Shown one piece after another: positions 37,421-47,849 of a stretch of 64,000 nucleotides of DNA (position 1 is the first letter of the stretch; each line of letters starts with the position of its first letter). The stretch is from Rhodeus uyekii (lineage: Eukaryota; Chordata; Actinopteri; Cypriniformes; Acheilognathidae), in the NCBI GenBank assembly GCA_037043235.1, contig JAWRVZ010000043.1, forward strand, positions 2,455,001 to 2,519,000, written 5' to 3'. The notes beneath the pieces are model-generated. The model saw only the letters and a program-made list of their open reading frames with translations, had not been told where the DNA came from and searched no databases. Both the position numbers and the translations under genes were made by a program.

Positions 37421-38526
37421 AAGTAATTCGGCGCCACTTCGCGGTTCAATTTCACGGCCTCAGTGCATCACGGACTTTTCAAAAACATTTAATCGAAAAA
37501 TAAAAATTCAAAAATACCGCCATATCGGCAGCCATATTGCGGAAAGCAGCGTTGTTTTATTGTGATGCGAGAGAAATGGTTTCCCAGGATGCCAGAAGAG
37601 CAGAGAAACACTCTCAGAGGCTTTTGAAAGATACTATTCGGAAATCCCTTGCCGCTTGTATATATATATATATATATATTCTTTAATTTTTTCCTATTTA
37701 TACCATGTTCTTTTCTTTGTCTTATTTTTCATATGTTCTTTTCCGTTTTCTTATTTGAATGAGTTGTAAAGAGTGATTTATAATCAAGTTAGGGATTTTT
37801 ATTAGTTAAAAACCTTTCTTTACTTTTTTCCATAGAGTAAGGATGAATATTGTCAGCACTTCAACAGATAGAGAATGTTATCAGAATGTTTTGGGTACTG
37901 TTTCTGTTGAGAGTTGGAGCCTGAGCCGAGTTCAGCCTTGGAGAAGCTGTATGTGTGTGTGTGTGTGTGTGTGTTATTATGGTCTGTATTGGTGAGGTGA
38001 TTAGCTGGCACCATAAAACTTGTTGTTCTCGACAAGCCACGTCATAAACCCGCCAACCATGTGATCAAGGAAGATATGCTTCAGACTGTCTGCTCTTGTG
38101 TGGAAAAGTTTATAAGAATAGTTATTAGAATAACTATTTTTAAGAATAGTTTTGTTTATCTTTCTTTCTTTCTTAGCCAATCAGAATCATTTAAATGTCA
38201 TCATTGACGTAGTTAGCACCCTCTGTTAGAGTATAATTGCTGTAACAATGTTATTGTATGTGGGGCGGCCTACGAACTCCTTGTGAGACCTGAAGCTGGC
38301 TTCTGCTGATGAAACTGCAAACTAAACTTCACTAAAATTTCTTCTATTGACTGCACTTCTGACTCCTGGTCTTCATTCAACATATCTGGTCATCGGGTCT
38401 TAACTGTAAATTCCCCTACACTTTGTACACACCCACGGGCACTCAGACAAGGCACGTGATTGGTTCCTGGTACGGGATCGACGAATGAGTGCCACGAGTG
38501 GATGTATCCCATGAGCTGATTGGCTG
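37421..38526. mobile_element. Pogo/Tigger-like MITE inserted at TA in the DIRS relic, itself interrupted by an LTR
   Basis: This is a second copy of the 360-bp element at 57177-57536, flanked by TA (37419-37420 and 38527-38528). Removing it rejoins the recombinase at GGCATACCAAGG. Its right terminal repeat is missing: the sequence jumps from GATTGGCTG straight to the flanking TA. It is split at 37624 by the LTR at 37625-38420. Confidence 0.82.
37625..38420 (+). mobile_element. Solo LTR (796 bp), second copy of the family at 4958
   Basis: Starts TGAAAGATAC and ends CCCCTACA, flanked by CTTT on both sides (37621-37624 and 38421-38424). It aligns with 4958-5703 over its length, sharing ATAATCAAGTTAG and GTAAGGATGAATATTGTCAG. 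It also has a TATATATA run and a shorter (TG)n near 37951-37973. Confidence 0.85.
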
Positions 38527-38920
38527 TACCAAGGAGATGGCTTCCACCATCCTGTAGTCCAACCTCTGCTTGGAGACAGCCTTTCCCTTCTCCTCCATAA
38601 CATATAAAGAGCTAGTCTGAAGTTCTGAAGCGCTGTGTTTGATCCAAGTATAGGCACAAAGCACAGACGGGACAGAGCAGAGCAAGGGCTGGGTCTGCTT
38701 TCTCTAAAGGGTTGCGCTTACAGGTTCACCACCTGGTCCCAAAAAGGCATAGTGGGAACCTTGGGCACGTATCTGGGCCAGACTCTTAATATTGCAGCAG
38801 AGTAGGCTGGTCTGAATTTTAGGCACGATTCGTCGACCGCAAATGCCTGCAGGTCGACCACCCTCATGACAAAAGTCAGTGCAGTCAGGCTTGGGTCATG
38901 GTGGTGGGTCTAGACTGTTG

Positions 38921-41900
38921 AGCAGTGGTGGACCTGGGCTGTGGTTTTTGAAGTTTCTTTGGGAGACTCTGCAATGGCGGCCATAATGTAACAACACAAA
39001 GTCCTCTTTACCTGACACAAAAAAATGCGACAACACTAAAACCTCTTCTCCAGATTGTAGAATCTAAGTAAAAGGAAAACAGAACTGGAGTACTAGAATT
39101 TCAATAACGTCTACATCAGCAGAAGCTTATAAAGACGAAGCACAGCCACATGCAGAACATCAAAAACAGTTTTCCTCAGCTAAAAAAGGGGGATAGAACA
39201 TTAATTAACCCCTATGCCTCCACTGAACTATTGCAGCACCCACTACTGCTTTTTTCTGAGTGCCTTGCTCAAATTAGCTTGAGAAAGCATGGTTTAATTG
39301 GGTTTAATATGCGTGCCTGAAGCGGGCACTGTGCAGTGAGTGGAAAACAAAGCCTGGTATGTCAGCAGCTTTTAACCAGTCACCAAGAAAGTAATCAGTC
39401 TTTCGGATGATTGAACTCACCAGAGGAGCTTTGAATACTCATCAGAAACACTGACAAAACATTGAGGTAATATCAGCAGAAATACACACAGCAAATGTTC
39501 ATCCATTTAAAGTGGTAACACAGTTAGAGGCTGTAAACTTAGTTAAACACAAATCCACAACCAAATCGACAAAAAAAGTCACATGTGTCAATGGCAGGAG
39601 CTTATCATTTATGCCTTGCTCAACCACCAAAATGCATTATTTCAGCTTTATGTTGTTCCGTTTCAAATATGCAAACTTGAATATGCACAGCAGGCAAAAA
39701 TTTGAATGCCAAATCATCGTCTTCACAGACAAGCACAGAACGCACACTGAACATGGACTCCATATAGGCTATTATTATTTGTAACAATTATTATGAAAAG
39801 AGAAATACATGGTAACACAAAAGATCAAACACACAGTAAGTCCCTTTTACCAGATACACACATTGAGATTTAATTTAGACTGTATTATGAATTTAAAAAA
39901 AGCCGCAGACATCATATTAATAAGTTTAAGAGCAATTACATCATCCAAAAGCTGACATCTGAGAGATCTCCATCACTTCATCACTGTAAAACTTAAACGA
40001 GAGAAGGCTAAACAAATCACATAAAATGTCTGCTCTTCTCCTTTGCTCTTTCTAGTTTTCTTTCATCATTGACAGGAGGGAGATTTAGAAAGACAAAAAC
40101 AGACTAAGAAAATAACATTTATTTTTCCACTGGAGAACTGAGAGTTGCATTGCGTATATTTCATATTTTTAAATAAGGAAAAACAATCTACTGTTTTTGC
40201 ATAAAATTTTCATTTACAAAAAAGACAAATTTAATGAAAGTTTAAAAGATCAAAACATTGTCAGCTAATATATATATTATATTATATTAGTGTAAACAAA
40301 TTGGTCATGTGCTTTGGTAAAGATTGCACATGCCCATATGCTGCCATCACACCGATTTTAGAAGACAATTTTTTATGTGAAAGAAAAAAAAAAAAGAAAA
40401 AAGAACAAAATTGTAGCAGTTTCTTGCTCACTGTTGTCAAGCTATTCAAACTATAACACATCATGCAATAAGACACACATATGCTGTATTAATTGTCACG
40501 AAAATTAAAGAGTTAGCTCTGAAACTGGTGATAATGTACAAATAGCGGTCATGGAAAGCCCTCTTGTGGCCAAAACTGTTTCTGTTTAACAACAAAACAC
40601 ATTATTCATATGTATCCAGGAAAAAAAAACTGTTATGTAAATACATTTATTGAATGGGATGTAACATTTTATCTTTGTGAATATAGCCACAAGAAATATT
40701 AAAATAATGACTGTTTCTGTTTGCTCTGGGTCATTTATTAATGTTTCCATTGCTCATAATTCCAATATCTAGCCATGTAGCTTTCTTTTGAAAAAAAGAA
40801 AAGAAAAAAGGTTACCATAGTAACATTCCAAGACGGTTAAATTCAGTTAATTGCATCAGTACAACACAGAAGGAGCTTGAAGCAGCAGTTTATCTTGTGA
40901 TCCTCTGTAGGTTTGAAGATTAATTTTTATTCAGATTGTTAAATTTACCGTTTATAAAGTTGTGTGACCTACAATTTTAGACATTTTAAGAACATACGAC
41001 TATATACAACAACTTCATTTAGTGTTATGTTGTTAAAGATAAAAAAAGTTGTTCCCTTATTTACATCTCCTTTCTGTAGTTTCACTCGGTTTCAACACAT
41101 TTATTGTGGTGAGGAATAAAGCAGCACTCTCCCACAAGAGACAGTTTATCTGTCTGTCTAACTTTGCCAAGAGAGAGGGCAGAATAATGTTTATTTCTTG
41201 GCATTGATCAGTTTGAGGTTATTGCCACCAAGTGGTGAAAAATGACATTTACACTAACAAGTAGTGAAATCATGCCATGCTCTAGAAAGCTCATCTTGGT
41301 GTTTTTATATTTATTAGGTCAGAACACAAAATGCTTCATACTAAAAGAAAATATTATGGAAGTCATTTTAAAAATGAGTATGTTTCAACATGAAATTATA
41401 CAATATTCCATCTGAAAATTGTGGCTTCATGTTGCTTTTAAAGTTATTGTTTGTTGTTGTTTTGCCTTTTACAAAAACGTTTTAACACTTAAGCATCCAG
41501 CCAAAAGTTAATGATGTATGAGCTAAGGATGTTTAAACTATTACTATCTATTACTATTTCTATTCAAACATAATATTTATATAGGAATTGCTGTAGGTGT
41601 GTCCGTTAACATTGTTGTGTCAAAGAAGATAGTAATAGTTGAAACAGTTGACAGGTTTCAATCAATCAATCAAAACAAGTGGCATAACGTGTTATGTTGT
41701 GTTAAAAGTGACATAACGAGTATGTTAATACTACTGACAATGGAACTGCTTATGGGTTTGTGAATGCATTTAGCGGGTCAAATGCCAGCAGTAACGTTAC
41801 TCAGGCAAAGAATGTGGAAACATGATCCTCATAGGTCTCAAGCAGGTCCTTGCATGTCCTGGATGTGGTTTAAAAGTGATCTTTGCAGCATAACTCAAAA

Positions 41901-42683
41901 TCCTTTATGAACACAGCATCACCCTGCACAAGTGCTTACAAGTACCAAAGGCTATTTAATGTTATAAATAACTATCTACATTTACTTCTAAATACAATTG
42001 ATAATTAATAATTGCTACAAATATTCTATTTGAATCCACACAGTTTCATAATGAGGGATTATAAGCCTGTGAGGAGCTGTAAAACATTATAGTACAGTGT
42101 GGCAATAGTTCATGCAATGCTTTGCACATCATGTCCTATTCGAATATGTCCAAATTAGCTTCTTAATTCAATGGGGGCACCACTTCCAAAAAACAGAACC
42201 GATTTGAATGCCTTTGTTGAAAAGACTCTGCAGAAACACAACCAGCGCTACAAATATACTAGCATTTGAAAATCTGGGGTCTGTAAGAATTTTTTCAAAG
42301 AAATTAAAATCTGTATTTGAAAATGATGCACTAAATTGATCTAACGTGATAGTCATTTTAAACAAATTATGTTCTTTTGAACTCTCTAGTCATCAAAGAA
42401 CCCAGAATAAAATGGATCACTTTGGGTTTCCAAAAAACATTATAGAGCACACCTGTTTTAATATTCTTAATAATAATAAATATTTCTTGAACACAAATAT
42501 TAGAATGATTTCTGAAGGATCATGCGACACTGAAGACTACTGACATTCAGCTTAGCCATCACAGTAATGAGTTAGATTTTAAACTATAGAAAAACTATTA
42601 CAAGATTTTTCTTTTAAATTGTAATAATATTTCACAACATTACTGTTTTTTTTTGTGGATTTTTGAATTATAAAATACGGAGC
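38921..42683. other. Intergenic, no gene recognised
   Basis: AT-rich; a short AT-repeat tract occurs near 40267-40290. No gene or complete repeat is recognised. Confidence 0.35.
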
Positions 42684-43410
42684 TGTCACGGTTGTATGGG
42701 GCAAGGATGAGCTTAAATAGATTTTAATGAAAAAAACTCAAACTAAGCCACTTTATAAGCAAAATTGGCACAAGACTATGCAAAAACATCTCAAAGACTG
42801 TAGACGGGACTACACATGGACAAGACACAACGTACCAACAAGACTAACGGTAATAGAAGATGAGACAGGACTAACGCGGTAATTGAAGATGAGACGGGTG
42901 AGTGGCAAAACATTGGGAGAGTATATTGGGAAACAGGAAGTAAACAGAAACACGACACACACATAACAGACTCAGGAGGGAGGGGAAACAGGAGAAAAGA
43001 CAAGAAAGAGGAGGAAGAACAACAAACACTAAACATGGGAGGAGAGGGGGCTGGAGCCCTGGGATCTGGGACAGGAACCTCTCAAGGGGGCCTCCAGGAT
43101 AGAGCGGGGAGGAGTTAGAGCAGACTCGAGGGTACCCCCCCAGTCTGCGGGGGGCGTTGGGGGTATGTGGCAACCAGGGCTGGGCCGAGGGACGTGAGAG
43201 CGTCACGAGAGCCGGTGGCGTGACTGATTATGAGCGCCACCTCGTATCTCACGGAGGAGTGGAGGCATAAAAGAAAGAGCGACGACAGTGAAGGACGAGA
43301 GAAGACCAGGTCTGGACTTTATGTTGTGTTTTGTCCTTGTATTTGTGTGTTGGCGGCAGTCAACAGTTATTTTGTAGTTGTTTTATTTTTTATATTTAAA
43401 GTCCTTCTCT
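42684..43410. repeat. Unclassified GC-richer repeat-like block
   Basis: It starts with TGTCACGGTT, as does the LTR-like insertion at 63357. It includes a GC-rich section (43030-43210) that differs from the AT-rich surroundings, and ends in T-rich sequence. It looks like a retrotransposon or LTR fragment, but I cannot fix its ends or find a target duplication. Confidence 0.3.
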
Positions 43411-43979
43411 GATCTGAGAAATGTTTTACAATACACTTGTTTGTAACACTAGGATATGAATGTTTACAGTTCCAATATTGTTTACAAAAGCTTTTCAGAT
43501 CCTTTGGGAATGGTAAATATATTAGATATCAGAAGCTATAAGATTTTATTTAAAAAAAAATGCATTATTATTATCCAGCTTTATGTACCAGATCTCAATC
43601 TACAAGTTATTCTCTCACCCACACAAGTTTAGGTCCATGACAGAACAAACAATAGAGCGATAGGTCACACAAGGGCAGAAGGCAAGAGGAGGCCAGGGAA
43701 GAGAGAAAATGACCAGTTTGCAACACATACGGCCATAATGGACACTGCATGCATTCTCTACTCTAACAAGCGAACAATAGCTTTGTTTGATGCATCAGGA
43801 GAAAGCACAATAACTGCATTATTGTCCTTGACTTGACCTTGTGTATTAGAAAAAGAGCAAGAATGCATTTCAGTGGGAGAAAAATCAGACTACAGGGCAG
43901 GACCTCCCTATTTTTGGCTGACATTACACATTTTCATTTGCATCTGAAAAAAGGGAAGCTGAAATTTAGTAGGCAACTA

Positions 43980-44073
43980 AACATATCCGACAGACCTAGT
44001 ATTAGCAAGTATGAAACGACCTTGAACGAAATCAAACAAATACAGGAACATCAAGAGAAGCAACAAAGTGAAG
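43980..44073 (+). other. Exon-like segment of unknown identity
   Basis: An open frame reading SISKYETTLNEIKQIQEHQ and continuing EKQQSE is hydrophilic and helix-prone. It ends at a strong donor (GAAG then GTAAGG at 44074). A possible acceptor (AAATTTAG) lies near 43970. I do not recognise the protein and see no companion exon, so it may be chance or an isolated exon. Confidence 0.15.
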
Positions 44074-44298
44074 GTAAGGCACTGTATTTAAGCTCTTTCT
44101 ATGGAGGTACTTTGTTTCTATGCTTTTATGCATTTACAACTATTATCTGGTACTATTCTATATCCATTTATAAATTAAAAAAAACAACAACAACAAAACA
44201 GAATAGTCAGCATTTGCATTTTGATGGTCCCACTTTATATTAGGTGTCTTTAACTAGCATGTACTATCATTTAAATTAATCTGAATAAACAGATCTTG

Positions 44299-44445
44299 TA
44301 GGTCAAACAGTAGAGTGTGGTGCTTGCAACACCAAGACCACGGGTTCGATTCCCAGGGAAAGCAAGAACCGACTAGAATGTCAATGTGTACCTTGAACGC
44401 AATGCAAGTTGATTTGGATAAAAGCATCTGCCAAATGCATAATTG
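44299..44445 (+). repeat. tRNA-derived SINE
   Basis: The tRNA-like head has an A-box-like start and a B box (GGGTTCGATTCCC at about 44342). It is followed by a short body and the conserved tail TTGGATAAAAGCATCTGCC ending AAATGCATAA. This is the common cyprinid tRNA-derived SINE layout; it is not a functional tRNA gene. Confidence 0.75.
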
Positions 44446-45388
44446 TAAAATCTAAATGGATCATTTGATAAAATGTTGTTTAAATATTTGCTTTTACAAT
44501 ATACTTATATATTTAAAAAAAAAATACCTGCATGTTATTACATTTGTAATTTGTCTCTTCATGTTAAATGTAACATTTTGAGAAATAGATTACACTGCAA
44601 GTTGTATATTTATCTATCCAAATAATTCTTTGTTTTTCAGTTTATGGTGTCCTTGAATACATCATGTAAAAATAGTGTATAAAATAACACAACACATCTT
44701 TATTACACTGTCAGATGCATTGCACATTTTATTTACATGAAAGAATGCTTAGATACCCTGGTTGTTTTTAGTGTGGGGAACATTCTCTGTGCAGTTTCCT
44801 GTTTTAGACCAAACCTCTTGTATAGTTAGTTTTAGCATTAAGAGATAAGGTCTTCACAACAGTCATTGTCCATTAGACAACTTGTGGCTAATGTGTCCCA
44901 AACTATTTGCATTTGATATTTACATATCATTGTGCGAACAATATAAAAAAATGGAAAATGTAGAACGTAACAGACCTACTGTTTAATTGTATTCTGTCTA
45001 TTCAGAGAATATAAGTAAACTGAATAAAAATGAATGGACTTGAATGAAAGTTTCTTGTGTTTTTACCAGCAGATGCTTTAAGAAGAACAATCAAGTAAAG
45101 GTGTCTGTCCGTCCGTCTGTCAAACTTTTTGGAGCAGTCAAATAAGGGCATTGAACACTCACACATGACGTCTCTGTGTGGTACACAGCACTTTGTCAAC
45201 ACTAAGCGAGTATCATTACGTCACAGCCTTCCTGTATTTTTCCTGCATTCTTTTGACACTCTCAGGGGCGTGTCTAAGCAGTTCACAAACCTTTTATACC
45301 CCTGTGTCATTTCCTGAAAGTACATGTGTAGAGATTAGACTGTTCTGCATAAGGTGTGGACTGTGGCCCAACTACACTTCAGGTGAAA
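44446..45388. other. Upstream flank of adam28
   Basis: Non-coding sequence between the SINE and the adam28 start. Apart from short motif matches near the gene (GAS-like and CRE-like sites at about 45216-45319) nothing is recognised. Confidence 0.35.
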
Positions 45389-45395
45389 TATAAAA
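45389..45395 (+). promoter_or_regulatory. Possible TATA element just upstream of adam28
   Basis: TATAAAA lies 48 nt before the ATG, which would leave a leader of only about 20 nt. A GAS-like STAT motif (TTCCTGAAA) occurs at about 45311-45319 and a CRE-like TTACGTCA at about 45216-45223. These are motif matches only; the true start could be further upstream. Confidence 0.25.
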
Positions 45396-45442
45396 CTTTG
45401 CTCAAGCAATCTATCCTGTTTCAGTTGTTCTGTACACTGACA

Positions 45443-47849
45443 ATGGCGAGAAGACATCTGATGTTGTGGATCTTCACGTTGTGCGTTTCCCTCAATCCCT
45501 CAGGTAAGACACTGGATACACCAGTGCTTCTCTGCTCCACAATGACTGATTAAGTTATTTATGCACTGCCATGGACTATTCATCAGTGATAATACACTGC
45601 ACAGACAGTCTAAGAGTTCATGTTAAGAAAGGCAATTACGTGTTGAGAACCATGCGTGTTCCCATTTAAAAATGTGTCAGATTGCAGAATTACATTGCAG
45701 AAGTATGTGATCATTTTATTTTATTTGTACAGATCCTAGAATTCATTGAAATGTTACTTAAAATATAGAAAAATATTGTTTTATATAATTTTAAAAGTTT
45801 TTTTGTGTGCATATTTTTAGATAACGTTTCCAAATAAACGAGGTAACATCAGACTACATTGTCCACATAGTACATGCACAAATAAATACAATTGAACCAA
45901 CACCAAAATAGGATGCTAAATAGTATTAATACTAAGAATATGTGCAGATCCAAAACAAAATACCTACATTCATCCCTGCATTTCATTAATCAGAATCAGA
46001 AATCAATTAATTTTAATTTACTGAATCTCCCCCATCACTTGTTTGAGTTCAAAGCAGTGTGTATATTAGATTATATAAAAGGCTGCACTCAGGCTTATTT
46101 TAATGCCTCAGGCTTTAATCAATCTCTTTCAGACTATGTTCAAGTTTACACTTGTGCTTTCACTAAAATATCTGGATCAATTGGAACAGTTATGCCATCT
46201 AAACACTTACTGCCAAAAGCATAATTACTGTCTGTTTGTACTTTATGTCGAATCTGTGATTCAGTGTCTATAATAGCCTCTGTTTGTTATCTGCTATAGT
46301 TGGTCACATTCCTGAACCTGATGGAAACAAGTTTTATGAGATTGTTCGACCGATCAAATTACATGAAGTACAGAAAAGAGATTTAAAGGTTAGTTCTCAT
46401 CTACCCACCACTAAATACCATATATTAATATTTTAATCAAACTAAATAATTTATTTTCCTGCAGTCAAGACCAGATACAGTGAAATACGCTTTAACACTG
46501 GGTGGAAGAGACATTGAAATGCATCTCCAGAAAAATGAGTATGTCTGTCTCCTCAATTACTCCTTTGTCATCATATTTTGCATATCTTGTGATATTCTAA
46601 AACCCACACATGTTGCAATTCAAAAAAGTTCCTCATTGTCACAGACATATGTGCGCATCATTAAAACTACAGTGAGTTTTGTGACTGATCTGAGATGTGT
46701 GTGTTGGTCAACAGAGGCATGCTGACTAATGACTACAGCGAGACCCACTACACTAAAGATGGGATGCGTGTTACAACCAAACCTGATGATTTGGTATGTT
46801 ATTCCCAGTATACCCAGTAACAGAACATAGGACATTTAACATAATGCAAAATTAATCTGTTATTCCCAGTATACCCAGTAACAGAACATAGGACATTTAA
46901 CATAATGCAAAATTAATCTGCAATACATTTATGCTCTGATATAATCCAATGTGAGAGATTGATTTAAGTCCCTTTTTCATCCCATAGGACTTATGCTATT
47001 ATCATGGGAAAATAGTCAATGACAGCGAGTCAATGGTTAGCATGAGCATCTGCGATGGACTACGGTAAGGGGAACACAATTTCAAAATATGTTTCTTTTC
47101 AATTTTTATCATCACACATTAGTCCACACAGTTCTTTGATATGGAACTTTTCAGTATTTGTTATACATTTTTTATTCCCATGCGCTCCTTTAATAAAAAC
47201 AACTTCCCCTTCCTCTTCTCTAATGTGATGTCGCGTTGTTCGGCATTAAGGCGGGACAGCCTGCCACTCAAATGAAATCACAGCAGTAGCAAATGATAAC
47301 GATCCAATTCACAATGGAGAAAATCAAATTCCACCCTACATGTTTACTGCTTCAGATAGGAGGAAAAAAGGCTATCGCATCTTCTGTTTCATGACAACAA
47401 AGTTGCATTAACAAATAATAATCTTTATTTTTATTCATCCAGTGCTTTTCAGGCCCTCAAGGTCACTTTTTTCTCCAGTCACCACTACTGGTTTCACACT
47501 TGGTATTGCAACATACTGAGAAGTTTTATTGCCTCATATATGGTTTTTTACCTTTCTGCAATTTAAGGAAGTTACAGAGTGACTTGTGTTTTCTACTTAG
47601 ATGAAGACCCTCAAATTAAACTGTGTCCATTGTGTGACTTATCTTCTTTTCAGAGGCTACTTCCAAACAGCAGAGCAGAGGTTTCTGATCGAGCCGTTGT
47701 CCGAGGATGGTGATGGTGACCATGCTGTCTCAAAGTTTGAAGATGCACAAGAAGACACGCCGAGTGTTTGTGGAGTCACCAACACTAGCTGGGATGAGAG
47801 TGGGGATGGCACTCCTCCACGAATCCTAAAAACCCGTTCACGTTCCTCA
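45443..47849 (+). other. adam28: adam28 exons 1-6: signal peptide and prodomain
   Basis: Exon 1 encodes the ATG and a hydrophobic leader (MARRHLMLWIFTLCVS). Exons 2-6 encode the reprolysin prodomain, including YSETHY, CYYHGK and GYFQTAEQRFLIEPL. The cysteine switch is in TPSVCGVTN in exon 6, and the exon ends in a basic stretch (KTRSRS) where the propeptide is probably removed. Intron 1 is about 800 nt; introns 2-4 are 76-194 nt. Confidence 0.88.

Larger units (their letters stand above)
37340..38900 (-). pseudogene. DIRS tyrosine recombinase fragment, split by a MITE
   Basis: On the minus strand: VMRVVDLQAFAVDESCLKF, RYVPKVPTMPFWDQVVNL, then EEKGKAVSKQRLDYRMVEAISLV. After the insertion (37421-38526) it continues VLRVHSTWSIISSW, the HxxR catalytic block with the Arg changed to Trp. 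Frameshifts and stops are present. The order matches the relic at 31787-32327. Confidence 0.78.
36900..38920 (-). mobile_element. DIRS-type retrotransposon relic, minus orientation, carrying nested insertions
   Basis: Tyrosine recombinase blocks read on the minus strand from about 38900 to 38529 and resume at 37418 after an inserted MITE. From about 37350 to 36900 the sequence is terminal or non-coding DIRS-like, with the palindromic motif ATTCCCTCCTTCAGGGAAT near 37003. Left and right ends are approximate. Confidence 0.7.

Noticed and set aside
44340..44355. tRNA-like B box GGGTTCGATTCCC
   Set aside because: There is no complete cloverleaf, and the segment continues into a SINE body and tail, so it is a tRNA-derived SINE and not a tRNA gene.
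45356..45553. Extended N-terminus of adam28 starting before the ATG
   Set aside because: The upstream codon is GTG, the added residues are not signal-like, and the ATG at 45443 directly begins a good signal peptide.
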